DNA from: Bin80 sp965220935
Lineage (GTDB): Bacteria; Bacteroidota; Rhodothermia; Rhodothermales; Bin80
Reading direction: 5' to 3'
Assembly: GCA_965220935.1 (NCBI GenBank)
Contig: OZ244857.1
Span: 1,612,001 to 1,676,000, forward strand
Length of the DNA stretch: 64,000 nucleotides
Position numbers and translations under genes: made by a program. The notes beneath the pieces were generated by a model. It was given only the letters and a program-made list of their open reading frames with translations, was not told where the DNA came from and made no database searches. Positions 46,106 through 55,800 of the stretch are shown here, piece after piece (positions within the stretch are counted from its first letter, which is position 1; each line of letters opens with the position of its first letter).

Positions 46106-46598
46106 TCAATTTGACTCATTTTGTATCTGGCTTTTCTTCATTTGAGCAAATCACGATTGATAATAAAAGCAAAAATAATAAAAACCAATTGAAAGATTCC
46201 GAATAAGAAAATTAATAAGAGAAATAAACTCAAACACCTAGTCAGGCAGTGATAACCAATGCATAAAATTAATAATCATATCAAAAACCTTTCTGACCAG
46301 TACGGTTTTCACCTTACCAGTCCCTAAATAGTGCCTGCCCAAAAAATATCGTAGAGATCATGAAATATCTATTCTATATGGGTTTACGAACTTAAAGATA
46401 AGGTTTTTTTGACGCGAAGATTTTTGAAGATTGCCCCAACATCGGGATGATACTGTTGAAAATCATTGCTTTCAGTACAGTAACCCAATAAAACCACAAA
46501 ATCTTCAATCTCATAATTGAATAACTTCAAAGCGCAAAATACATACAGAATAGGCGATTCAGCGCTGTTAAGGTGTTTTTCGGACGGATACTAAATAT
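46106..46598. other. AT-rich intergenic stretch without recognised gene
   Basis: 493 bp upstream of the frameshifted secreted protein gene. No coding frame of convincing length, no tRNA and no strong terminator or repeat was found. Confidence 0.4.
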
Positions 46599-46763
46599 TC
46601 AGAAAAATCCGTAGGAGGGGGGTATGTGAAGTATCAAAGCGGTTATGGAGTCAGGGAAGGATACCCAAAAATAAACAAAGATCAAACAAGTTACCCCAAA
46701 ACTTATCCCAATTACTGCCTTTAGACCATATGTATCTTTCCTCTTTGAATCCATGTTAGGCAT
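46599..46763 (-). CDS. Small single-span membrane protein (54 residues)
   Basis: The frame from ATG 46763 reads MPNMDSKRKDTYGLKAVIG, then a hydrophobic span (ISFGVTCLIFVYFWVSF) and a short tail ending GFF. A CTGGGG purine stretch lies 8 bp before the ATG. It follows another small membrane protein gene on the same strand by 28 bp. No family recognised. Its small size makes it uncertain. Confidence 0.35.
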   Translation of the reverse strand: MPNMDSKRKDTYGLKAVIGISFGVTCLIFVYFWVSFPDSITALILHIPPSYGFF

Positions 46764-46791
46764 TAAAGCACCCCAGAGAATTTAATTCGGA

Positions 46792-47001
46792 TTAGTTCAA
46801 TGCTTCAAAAAAACCTATAACAAAACCGATAATAAAATCGATTATAAGATAGATTAAAATCCATCGAAACCACTTCTGATATTTTATTACTCTGACTTCT
46901 AATTCGGCTACTTTTTTCTTCAATTTCTTCTTTTCTTTTTGCACCTTATCCATTTTTATAATAATCACATCCCGCAGGGTATTCTCATTACTATCCATCA
47001 T
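46792..47001 (-). CDS. Small coiled-coil membrane protein (69 residues)
   Basis: MMDSNENTLRDVIIIKMD is followed by a lysine-rich coiled-coil (KVQKEKKKLKKKVAELEVR) and one membrane span (WILIYLIIDFIIGFVIGFF). The layout is coherent, so it is probably real, but no family is recognised. It may be paired with the next small membrane protein. Confidence 0.45.
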   Translation of the reverse strand: MMDSNENTLRDVIIIKMDKVQKEKKKLKKKVAELEVRVIKYQKWFRWILIYLIIDFIIGFVIGFFEALN

Positions 47002-47278
47002 TCTTCCGAATCAGGTGCTCAATGCTATCCTTTTTGGAATCTGTCAAAAGATACTTCCTACCTTTCTGATATCCGTTCATTTCGTTGATAGGATAGTTGA
47101 AAAATGCCCTGTTAGTCCTTGAAGAACGTGAGTCTCCTGATCGAAATTCCACAGACCGTTGAGATCAACGAACGTAAGATAAAAAATGATGGATAAGGAA
47201 ACGACGGCAGTTTCGGAATATCATATGCCCAATTGGATTCAATCATAGATTTAATCTGATATACACAACACATAATGA

Positions 47279-47350
47279 GCGGGAAACGAGATTCGAACTC
47301 GCGACCTTCTGCATGGCAAGCAGACGCTCTACCAACTGAGCTATTCCCGC
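47279..47350 (-). tRNA. tRNA-Gly (anticodon GCC)
   Basis: A 72-nt cloverleaf on the minus strand: acceptor GCGGGAA/TTCCCGC, D-arm AGCTCAGTTGGTAGAGC, anticodon stem CTGC/GCAG with loop TTGCCAT, and T-arm GTTCGAATC. The anticodon at positions 34-36 is GCC. The CCA end is not encoded. It lies 51 bp downstream of asd and may be transcribed with it. Confidence 0.95.
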
Positions 47351-47401
47351 AAACAGAATGACTTAGACGCTCATTAAACATATCTGTTTCATAATCAATG
47401 T

Positions 47402-48460
47402 CTAAGAACCATAGGGTTTTAGAAAACCCTGCTTGACAAGAAGTTCTGCATTTAAAATTGCGCCCCCAGCTGCGCCTCTCACAGTGTTGTGGGAAAGAAC
47501 GACAAACTTAAAGTCAAGTACCTCGCACGCGCGAACTCTCCCTATACTCACGGTCATGCCCTTGCCTACGTTCAAATGTCTACGGGGCTGGGGAAAACAT
47601 TCGTCATCAAATACATGGATCAACTTCTCGGGCTCGGATGGTAAACCCAACTCCGCTATTGGACTAACATACTTATTGAACGCCTCACACACATCATCCT
47701 GAGTTGCTTCGGATTTTAACTTTACCGAAACACATTCAAGATGCCCATCAAGAACTGGTACACGATTACACTGAGCACTGATCACTAATGATTCCTCGTG
47801 TAGTTGGGAGTCAACTATGGATCCGAGTAATTTATTCGGTTCGTGGACCAGCTTATCCTCTTCTCCGCCAATGAATGGAACAACATTTCCCAATGCATCC
47901 AGAGACGACACCCCTGGATATCCTGCGCCTGATAGAGCTTGCATCGTTGTTACTTGAACTGCCTCAATTCCAAATTTGTCATGGAGCGGCTTGATGGCGC
48001 AGGTCAAACCCACTGTAGAACAGTTAGGATTCGTAACAATATAGCCTGTGCTATGCCAGTTTTGATTGTGAATAAGGGCCGTGTGGTCTGGGTTGACTTC
48101 AGGAATCAATAACGGCACAGTTTCATGCATTCGAAAACTTTTGGCATTGGAAATCACTGGATATCCAGCCTTTGCTAATCTGGGCTCGGCATGGTCAGCA
48201 ACAGAAGCGTGTAACCCCGAAAAAACAAAATCACATGGAAGACTATCACTTAAAGGTCGTATCTCCATAGAAGCAATCTCTCTGGGAATTGAAGATGCTC
48301 CAATCCAATTGACTGCATCGGTATAATGGCTTCCAGCCGAGCGGTCAGATGCAACAAGTGCAGTCACTCTAAACCAAGGGTGTCCATCTAAGAGTTCAAT
48401 GAATTTTTGGCCAACAGCACCTGTTGCTCCAAGGATCCCTGCCCTAAGTACATTCATCAC
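47402..48460 (-). CDS. asd: Aspartate-semialdehyde dehydrogenase
   Basis: 352 residues of the archaeal/fungal-type family. The nucleotide-binding loop GILGATGAVGQKF is at residues 8-20, the catalytic cysteine in TNPNCSTVGL (about 153), and QALSGAGYPGV and GGEEDKLVHEPNKLLG follow. It reduces aspartyl phosphate to aspartate semialdehyde for methionine, threonine, lysine and cell-wall diaminopimelate. Third gene of metY-metX-asd, about 110 bp after metX. Confidence 0.92.
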   Translation of the reverse strand: MMNVLRAGILGATGAVGQKFIELLDGHPWFRVTALVASDRSAGSHYTDAVNWIGASSIPREIASMEIRPLSDSLPCDFVFSGLHASVADHAEPRLAKAGYPVISNAKSFRMHETVPLLIPEVNPDHTALIHNQNWHSTGYIVTNPNCSTVGLTCAIKPLHDKFGIEAVQVTTMQALSGAGYPGVSSLDALGNVVPFIGGEEDKLVHEPNKLLGSIVDSQLHEESLVISAQCNRVPVLDGHLECVSVKLKSEATQDDVCEAFNKYVSPIAELGLPSEPEKLIHVFDDECFPQPRRHLNVGKGMTVSIGRVRACEVLDFKFVVLSHNTVRGAAGGAILNAELLVKQGFLKPYGS

Positions 48461-48568
48461 CGTGAAACTACTCTTGTTCAGCGTAGATGGTACTGATATT
48501 CATGATAAATGTGCCTGTAGGCGAGGATAAAAATTGAGATCTACTCCCAAATGAGGTGATCGCCGATG

Positions 48569-49639
48569 TTAGGCGCAATAATTCATTGCATCCGAGACAT
48601 GGGACTCAATCAAGTGATCAATATGACGGCATCGCCATTGGAGCACTATCTGATTGAGTTCATCTTGATCAATCAGAAATGTGTCATGGCCATGAGGGCC
48701 TTCCATGATGGCGAGTTCGGCATTCGGAAGAGCGGCGAAAAGCTCTTCTTGTTCTTCAAGAGGATACAAAACATCCGATCGGATTCCAATTACAAGAGTA
48801 GGCTGAGTGATTGCAGAAAGAGCTGCATGATACGATTTTCCACTCTGAGCAATATCGTGCGTATCCATTAAGCGCGTAAGATAGACATAGCAGGCTGGAT
48901 CAAATCGATTGGCAAGTTGCTCACCATGATGTTGAAGCCATGTCTCAGCATTGAATGCACCCGATTCATGAAAACTTCGCCCAAATCGGAAATTGAACGA
49001 TGAAAATGAGCGATACGAAACCATCGCCATCATACGCGCGGTGGCTAACCCCTTGAATGGTGGGGCGCTTGGTTCATACATGCCATCCTTCCAATTAGAA
49101 TCGGCATAAATCGCCTGACGCTGTGCTTCACTCCATGCAATACACCAAGGAGAATGACGACCACCTACAGCAATGGGCACGATTCCACGAATGTAATCTG
49201 GTCCATAGAGGGCCCATTCAAGTGCCTGCATTCCGCCCATACTTCCGCCAATAGCAAAAGCAATCCCCTTAACACCCAAACGATCCAAGAGTAATTTATG
49301 AAGCCTGACAGTATCTCGCACCGTTGCCTGAGGTAATGACCCTCGGTACGCCTCCTTAGTTGATGGATTGACAGAGATAGGAGAGATACTGCCATAAGGA
49401 GAGCCGATGACATTAGCACAAATAACAAAATACCTGTCGGTATCCAGCGCTTTCCCTGGTCCAACACATTCAGACCACCAAGACTTGGCGTTCGGAGAGC
49501 TCGTCAGAGAATGTCCAATAACGATCACATTATTACACGCCTCATTCAACCGTCCCCACCGCTCAAATCCAATAGAAACGTCCTTCAGGACAGCGCCGCT
49601 GTCTAATTCAAAGGTCGGTATGACTGAAATTCTAGGCAT
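48569..49639 (-). CDS. metX: Homoserine O-acetyltransferase
   Basis: 356 residues from ATG 49639 (MPRISVIPTFEL); starts at 49648 or 49663 are alternatives. Alpha/beta hydrolase with the nucleophile elbow GGSMGGMQALEWA and the C-terminal catalytic histidine in GPHGHDTFL. The FKGLATARMMAMVSYRS segment is typical of MetX. It transfers an acetyl (possibly succinyl) group to homoserine for methionine synthesis. It lies 54 bp after metY. Confidence 0.9.
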   Translation of the reverse strand: MPRISVIPTFELDSGAVLKDVSIGFERWGRLNEACNNVIVIGHSLTSSPNAKSWWSECVGPGKALDTDRYFVICANVIGSPYGSISPISVNPSTKEAYRGSLPQATVRDTVRLHKLLLDRLGVKGIAFAIGGSMGGMQALEWALYGPDYIRGIVPIAVGGRHSPWCIAWSEAQRQAIYADSNWKDGMYEPSAPPFKGLATARMMAMVSYRSFSSFNFRFGRSFHESGAFNAETWLQHHGEQLANRFDPACYVYLTRLMDTHDIAQSGKSYHAALSAITQPTLVIGIRSDVLYPLEEQEELFAALPNAELAIMEGPHGHDTFLIDQDELNQIVLQWRCRHIDHLIESHVSDAMNYCA

Positions 49640-49692
49640 GAAACACATCACACGGTGACGCACCCAGAGGGTACGCCACCGTGAATACGAGT

Positions 49693-51021
49693 TTAGACTA
49701 AAACGCTGTCACTAGCAGGAGTCAGAGCTTGTGCGAAGTCTGATTTAATATCGGCAATGTGCTCAATTCCCACAGAGACACGAATCAAATCTTCAGTCAC
49801 ACCAGCTGAAATCTGTTCTTCCTGAGCTAACTGCTGGTGCGTTGTAGATGCAGGATGTATCACAAGAGTTTTTGCATCACCGACATTGGCTAGGTGGCTG
49901 GCAAGTTTTGTATTATTGACAAATGCCTGACCAGCTTCTAAACCACCAGCGACACCAAAGGAAAGAACTGGTCCATAGCCATTGCTGAGATACTTCTTAG
50001 CATTACTGTGATACGGATGCGACTCCAATCCTGGATAGCTCACCCATGAAACTTCTGAACGCTCCTGCAACCATCTAGCAAGTTCTAAGGCATTATCACA
50101 ACTACGCTGTACACGTAGAGACAGTGTCTCTAAGCCTTGCAGTAGAAGGAAGGATCCAAACGGATTCTGGGCAGGACCAAAATCACGCAATCCCTCAACT
50201 CTAGCGCGAATGATAAAGGCGACATTAGCACCGAGAACTCCCTGTGGTCCGAAGACATCCCAGAAACTCAGACCATGATAGCCTGGAGACGGCTCTGTAA
50301 ATGTTGGGAAACGTCCATTGTCCCAAGGAAATGTACCTGCATCCACGATCACACCCCCAATTGTGTTTCCATGCCCACCAATCCATTTCGTTGCACTGGC
50401 GACGACAATATCGGCTCCATAGTCAATAGGACGGGCCAGATAACCTGCTGCACCAAATGTATTATCTACAACCAGTGGGACACCTTTTCTTTTGGCAACT
50501 TCGGCAATCGCCTCAAAATCTGGTACATTGAATTTAGGATTCCCAATCGTTTCAATATAGATTGCCTTTGTGCGATCGTCTATGAGTGCTTCAATTGAGC
50601 GAGGACTATCTCCGTTAGCAAATCTTACACTGATTCCAATTCGAGGGAAAGAGACCTTGAACTGATTATAGGTTCCACCGTAGAGATAACTAGATGAAAC
50701 AATGTTGTCCCCTGCCTCTGCCAGAGTTGATAGAGCAAGAAACTGGGCCGCTTGACCGCTAGAGGTCGCTAATGCTGCAAGCCCACCTTCAAGTGCTGCA
50801 ATGCGCTTTTCAAAAACATCATTGGTTGGATTCATAATCCGACTGTAGATGTTTCCAAACTCTTTCAATGCAAACAAATTTGCGCCATGATCCGCGTCAT
50901 TGAAGACATAGGACGTCGTGGCATAAATTGGCACCGCGCGAGCATTGGTTGCAGGATCGGGTTCCTGCCCAGCATGTACCTGAAGGGTTTCAAAATGATG
51001 AGATTGACCGTTTTGTGACAT
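49693..51021 (-). CDS. metY: O-acetylhomoserine sulfhydrylase
   Basis: 442 residues of the Cys/Met metabolism PLP family. PLP-lysine motif SATKWIGGHGNTIGG (about 210), N-terminal RIMNPTNDVFEKRIAALEGG and PLVVDNTFGAAGYLARPIDYGAD. It makes homocysteine directly from O-acetylhomoserine and sulfide. First structural gene of the methionine operon, behind a SAM-I riboswitch and a short leader ORF. Confidence 0.92.
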   Translation of the reverse strand: MSQNGQSHHFETLQVHAGQEPDPATNARAVPIYATTSYVFNDADHGANLFALKEFGNIYSRIMNPTNDVFEKRIAALEGGLAALATSSGQAAQFLALSTLAEAGDNIVSSSYLYGGTYNQFKVSFPRIGISVRFANGDSPRSIEALIDDRTKAIYIETIGNPKFNVPDFEAIAEVAKRKGVPLVVDNTFGAAGYLARPIDYGADIVVASATKWIGGHGNTIGGVIVDAGTFPWDNGRFPTFTEPSPGYHGLSFWDVFGPQGVLGANVAFIIRARVEGLRDFGPAQNPFGSFLLLQGLETLSLRVQRSCDNALELARWLQERSEVSWVSYPGLESHPYHSNAKKYLSNGYGPVLSFGVAGGLEAGQAFVNNTKLASHLANVGDAKTLVIHPASTTHQQLAQEEQISAGVTEDLIRVSVGIEHIADIKSDFAQALTPASDSVLV

Positions 51022-51050
51022 GAAATAAATAAGTTTGATTAAAGGTTATG

Positions 51051-51104
51051 TCAATGTGTGAAGCACGATGTCGGCATTTGACCGAAAAGTTCTGACCAAC
51101 CCAT
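51051..51104 (-). CDS. 17-codon leader ORF between SAM riboswitch and metY
   Basis: ATG at 51104 reads MGWSELFGQMPTSCFTH then stop, ending 29 bp before the metY start. It is preceded at ideal spacing by GGAAGAGG, a strong ribosome-binding site, whereas metY itself has little visible site. The ribosome-binding site forms the 3' arm of a hairpin (51110-51138). The peptide contains internal Met and Cys codons. Its role in coupling riboswitch state to metY translation is inference. Confidence 0.45.
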   Translation of the reverse strand: MGWSELFGQMPTSCFTH

Positions 51105-51109
51105 AGACA

Positions 51110-51138
51110 CCTCTTCCTGGTAGGATGGACGGAAGAGG
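51110..51138 (-). promoter_or_regulatory. Hairpin that buries the leader-ORF ribosome-binding site
   Basis: On the RNA, CCTCTTCC (51138-51131) pairs perfectly with GGAAGAGG (51117-51110) around a 13-nt loop. The 3' arm is the ribosome-binding site of the leader ORF. No T-tract follows, so it acts on translation rather than as a terminator, if it acts at all. It lies 35 nt after the riboswitch core and is the probable expression platform. Confidence 0.55.
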
Positions 51139-51173
51139 TTGGACTGAAACCTATTCAGGTTTACGCCCCTCCG

Positions 51174-51290
51174 CTCATCTATCCCCGCAAACGCAGGGCA
51201 GGAAGTGGCACCTTCCGCACGAGGAGTCCAAACCTCGCGGGGGGTTGCCAGGGCTTCACAGGGCCTGAACCCTCCACCCTTCTCGATGAA
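51174..51290 (-). promoter_or_regulatory. SAM-I riboswitch (S box)
   Basis: On the minus strand the closing helix pairs TTCATC (51290-51285) with GATGAG (51179-51174). Between them are the SAM-I core elements GAGAAGGGTGGAGGG, GGCCCTGTGAAGCC, GGCAACC, AAGGTGCCA and GATAGATGAG in the correct order. This class binds S-adenosylmethionine and turns off methionine biosynthesis genes. It precedes metY-metX-asd. Confidence 0.93.
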
Positions 51291-51312
51291 CTGCACGACT
51301 ATGTGCAATAAC

Positions 51313-51342
51313 CAAATATACGAAAAATATTTAATAAAGTTC
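51313..51342 (-). promoter_or_regulatory. Putative Bacteroidota-type promoter of the methionine operon
   Basis: TATATTTG (51320-51313, minus strand) matches the -7 consensus TAnnTTTG used by Bacteroidota sigma-70. A T-rich -33 region lies about 20 bp upstream. Transcription would start about 15 nt before the riboswitch, which fits well. Confidence 0.5.
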
Positions 51343-51354
51343 CCGTTTGGGAAT
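51339..51354 (-). terminator. Putative terminator after gltD
   Basis: Inverted repeat GTTCCC-GTTT-GGGAAT between gltD and the methionine operon promoter, with T-rich sequence on both sides (eight T on the plus side, TTTATTAAATATTTTT on the minus side). It could end gltBD transcription, but the stem is short. Confidence 0.4.
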
Positions 51355-51393
51355 TTTTTTTCAAAAAAACCTATTTTTTAGAAATTTCAAGAA

Positions 51394-52848
51394 TTATCTG
51401 CGGGGCAAATCGCCCGCCCCCTTGGTTGGCAAGGCAATAAATCCTGAAAGATAGGCGTCGGCATGTCGTGCTGCCTCGCGCCCCTCACTGATGGCCCAAA
51501 CCACTAATGACTGACCCCGACGCGCATCACCAGCTGCGAAAATTCCAGAAACATTCGTCTGGTATTCACGGTTTGTCTTGAAACTACTTTTATGATCAAG
51601 CTTCAAACCAAGTGGACCTGCGATTCCATCAGATTCTGGGCCAGTGTATCCGATCGCAAGTAGAACAAGGTCAGCAGGCCAGATTTTTTGTGATTCAGGG
51701 TGCTCAATGATCTTTTGATTTTTAATCTTAGTGCGAACTGTTTTCAAGTGTTTCACTTCTCCGTCGGTTCCAGAGAATTCTTTTGTCATAATACTCCAAT
51801 GCCGATCAGCGCCTTCTTGATGTGATGAGCTAGTACGGAGAATCATAGGGTAATAGGGCCATGGTTGATGCGATGGTCTTTCATCTGGGGGGGTTGGTAG
51901 TAATTCAAATTGCGTCACGGATTTTGCGCCCTGTCGATTAGCGGTTCCTACACAATCACTGCCTGTGTCCCCACCTCCAATGACAATGACATCTTTACCT
52001 TTGGCATTAATATGAGTGATGTTTTCTCTGCACAGATCATCGCCTTCATTGAGTTTATTCTGTTGACGTAAATAATCAAAAGCATAATGAATTCCATTCA
52101 ATTTGCGACCGCGAACAGGTAAATTCCTTGGCTTAGTCGCTCCTGTGCAAATGATGATTGCATCAAATTCTTTGAGTCGAGAGGGGGCATAAGATCCCCC
52201 TACATCAGCGCGCGTCACAAACTGAATGCCGCTCTTTTTCATCACATCTAATCGGCGATCTAAGACCCATTTTTCAAGTTTGAAGTCAGGAATGCCATAA
52301 CGAAGAAGACCACCTATTCGATCATCTCGCTCTAATACCGTCACGCGATGTCCAGCCCGATTCAATTGATCAGCAGCAGCAAGTCCAGCAGGGCCTGATC
52401 CTATGACGGCTACTTTTTTTCCAGTTCTTCGCAGCGGCTGTTCTGGTTGAACCCAACCAGCGTGAAACGCATACTCTATAATTTCCTTTTCAATTTGTTC
52501 AATTGTGACAGGATCATCAATAATGCCTAAAACGCAAGCCGTCTCACATGGCGCAGGGCAGATCCGTCCAGTAAACTCTGGAAAATTATTGGTCGCCGTA
52601 AGACGCTCATAAGCCGCCTTCCACTCCCCTCTATAGACGAGGTCGTTCCAGTCTGGAATGACATTTCCTAATGGGCATCCTGACTGGCAGAATGGAATTC
52701 CGCAATCCATGCATCTTGCAGCTTGTTTACGCAGGCGCTGCTCTGTAAAGGGAGCATAGACTTCACGCCAGTCATTAATTCGCTCACTGACAGGGCGATG
52801 CGCTGGCATCTCCCGTTCATATTCAATAAAGCCAGTCGTCTTGCCCAT
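51394..52848 (-). CDS. gltD: Glutamate synthase small subunit
   Basis: 484 residues. The N-terminal iron-sulfur cysteines are in CMDCGIPFCQSGCPLGN and CPAPCETACVLG. FAD-binding motif VAVIGSGPAGLAAADQL (about 147-163) and NADPH-binding VIVIGGGDTGSDCVGTA (about 288). It feeds NADPH electrons to the large subunit for glutamate synthesis from glutamine and 2-oxoglutarate. It starts 2 bp after the gltB stop. Confidence 0.95.
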   Translation of the reverse strand: MGKTTGFIEYEREMPAHRPVSERINDWREVYAPFTEQRLRKQAARCMDCGIPFCQSGCPLGNVIPDWNDLVYRGEWKAAYERLTATNNFPEFTGRICPAPCETACVLGIIDDPVTIEQIEKEIIEYAFHAGWVQPEQPLRRTGKKVAVIGSGPAGLAAADQLNRAGHRVTVLERDDRIGGLLRYGIPDFKLEKWVLDRRLDVMKKSGIQFVTRADVGGSYAPSRLKEFDAIIICTGATKPRNLPVRGRKLNGIHYAFDYLRQQNKLNEGDDLCRENITHINAKGKDVIVIGGGDTGSDCVGTANRQGAKSVTQFELLPTPPDERPSHQPWPYYPMILRTSSSHQEGADRHWSIMTKEFSGTDGEVKHLKTVRTKIKNQKIIEHPESQKIWPADLVLLAIGYTGPESDGIAGPLGLKLDHKSSFKTNREYQTNVSGIFAAGDARRGQSLVVWAISEGREAARHADAYLSGFIALPTKGAGDLPRR

Positions 52849-52850
52849 AC

Positions 52851-55800
52851 TTAAGCCGCAATTGCAATGGAACCAGACTCCTTGGCCAGACGCGCCAACG
52901 CTTTACGATATTCTATAGGCATGACCATAACAAAATCGTCCAATGCAATTTCCCAGTTATCAAGTGTCCACTGCGCCGCATGGCTACCAGTTAATTGCAG
53001 GTGCTTTTCAATCAAATCGTGCAACTCAAAGATATTCTCCACGTGCTCAACTGGAAGTAACTCCACTGACTCCATATTACAACGCCCATTCCTGAACTCC
53101 TTAGTTCCATCAACCACATAGGCAATTCCTCCACTCATTCCAGCGGCAAAATTTCGACCCGTTTCTCCAAGAACAACCACACGGCCTCCAGTCATATACT
53201 CACAACCATGATCACCAACGGCTTCAACCACAGCCAGCACCCCACTATTTCTCACACAGAAGCGTTCGCCTGCTCCACCATGTATGAAGGCCTCTCCACT
53301 GGTCGCTCCATAAAATGCAACATTACCAACGGTAATATTCTCATGAGGAATATAGGTCGCCTCTGGGGGAGGAGAAATAATAAGCTTCCCCCCTGAAAGC
53401 CCCTTTCCAAAATAATCATTCGCATCACCTAGAATATTAAATGTGATCCCCTTACTCGCAAATGCTGCGAAGCTCTGCCCTGCAGAGCCAGTACAGTTGA
53501 ATATGATCGTATCATCCTTCAATGGATTATTTTGATAACGCTGAGAAATCGCGTGACTTAACATCGTACCAACCGTACGATTAGTGTTTCTAATTTCTAT
53601 ATCAGCGACAACCTTTTTTCTGCTGTTAAGAGCAGGCTGTGCCAATTGAATCAATGTGTGATCAAGCGCGCCGTCTAATCCATGATCCTGCTCTGATACA
53701 CTGTATTTTGTGAGCATATCAGGTACTTCAGGCTGAACCAAGATCTGAGACAGATCCAGATGACGTGCTTTCCAATGTGTGATATTTCGCTTGGGCTTGA
53801 GCCTATCTACACGCCCACACATTTCCTTAAGGGTTCTGAATCCAAGTTTAGCCATGATTTCCCTGAGCTCCTCCGCGACAAACTGCAAATAATTCACAAC
53901 ATGTTCGGGTTGTCCAGCAAATTTCTTCCTGAGCTCAGGATCCTGTGTCGCAATGCCTACGGGGCAAGTATTGAGATGACATTTGCGCATCATAATGCAT
54001 CCTAAAGCAACCAGCGGAGCTGTTGCAAAACCGAACTCGTCGGCTCCCAAAAGGGCGGCAATAGCAACATCTCGCCCAGTTTTCATTTGCCCATCACACT
54101 CAACAATGATACGACTCCTGAGTCCATGATGGACGAGCGTCTGATGCGTTTCAGAAAGCCCAAGTTCCCATGGAAGTCCAGCGTGCATGATGGATGTTTT
54201 TGGCGAAGCCCCTGTACCACCATCAGTGCCACTTATTAAGACAACATCTGCCTTGCCTTTTGCAACTCCTGCTGCAACTGTTCCAACCCCGACCTCCGAG
54301 ACAAGCTTGACGCTAATTCTTGCATTGGAATTTGCATTTTTTAAGTCATGAATGAGTTGAGCGAGATCCTCAATAGAATAAATATCATGATGTGGGGGCG
54401 GCGAAATGAGCCCAACATATGGGGTTGAGTGTCGCAGTTTTGCGATCCAAGGATAAACTTTTGTCCCAGGAAGTTGTCCACCTTCTCCTGGTTTTGCACC
54501 TTGTGCAATTTTAATTTGAATCTCATCAGCACTTTCAAGATAATCAATTGTCACGCCAAATCTACCAGATGCGACTTGTTTGATCCGACTTCTACGAGGA
54601 TTATCACGGCCGTAACGCTCTGGCCCCTCACCGCCCTCACCCGTATTGCTCTTGCCACCAATGAGGTTCATAGCCATAGCCAGTGCTTCGTGGGTTTCCC
54701 CACTGATAGAACCATTGGACATCGCCCCAGTCTTGAAGTGCGTGACGATCTCAGTCCAAGGCATCACTTCATCAATATCAACTGATGTAGATTTATTATA
54801 ATCAAAGGTTAAGAGCCCCCGAAGCGTGTTGGCAGCCCCTTGATTGATTTCATCTGAAAATGCTTGATAGGATTCATATGATTTAGCGCGCGCTGCCTCC
54901 TGCATATTTGCAATAGCGCTTGGACTGAATGCATGCCGCTCGCCACCTCTCCTCCACTGATAGTACCCCCCCGCATCTAACGGATATGTGCCAGAAATTT
55001 GCTTTTGGGGAAATGCGCGATCGTGGCGCATTTTCACCTCCTGACCAATCACATCAAGGCCAATTCCATCAATTCGTGATGAAGTCCCAGAAAAATACTC
55101 GTTCACCACATGTAAACCAATTCCGAGTGCCTCAAAAATTTGTGCCCCCCGATAGCTCTGCAACGTTGAGATTCCCATCTTTGACATCACCTTCAGGAGT
55201 CCATAACCAATAGACTTGATATACTTGTCAACGGCCTCAGACTCAGAAAGATTTGTGATCACCTGATTACGAACCATTTTTCGCACACTTGACAGGGCGA
55301 CATAGGGGCATATGGCCTCAGCCCCAAAACCGATCAGCATGGCAAAATGATGAACCTCTCTTGGTTCTCCGCTGTCAACGATTAGTCCGCAACGAAGACG
55401 TAATCCTTTATTGATCAAATAGTGGTGGACTGCTCCAGTTGCTAGAAGAGCTGGAACTGGAAGTTCATCTTCACCTGCCTGGCGATCAGAGAGCACAATC
55501 AGGCTAGAGCCACGACCGATGGCCTGTGCAGCCTCCTCCTGCAAGCGTTCCAAAGCCATGGATAACTGCTCAGGTTGGAAACACATATTTAGCGTTGTTA
55601 CCCCAGATATCCCACCACAGATAGAGGCTAACTCAGATTGTGTGAGAATTGGCTGCTCAAGTCTTAACTTTTCACAATGGTGTGCCGTCTCACGAAATAG
55701 ATTCCCACTACTACCCAAATTCATGGCCAGCGATGTAACCATAAACTCACGAATAGCATCCAGCGGTGGATTGGTGACCTGAGCAAATAGCTGTTTAAAG

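Noticed and set aside
47112..47381. 89-codon frame on the minus strand containing CGNSSVGRASACHAEGREFESRF
   Set aside because: It is the translation of the tRNA-Gly gene, a well-known false ORF pattern.
51051..51308. 85-codon minus-strand frame before metY
   Set aside because: It runs through the SAM riboswitch. Only its last 17 codons, with their own start and ribosome site, are kept as a possible leader ORF.
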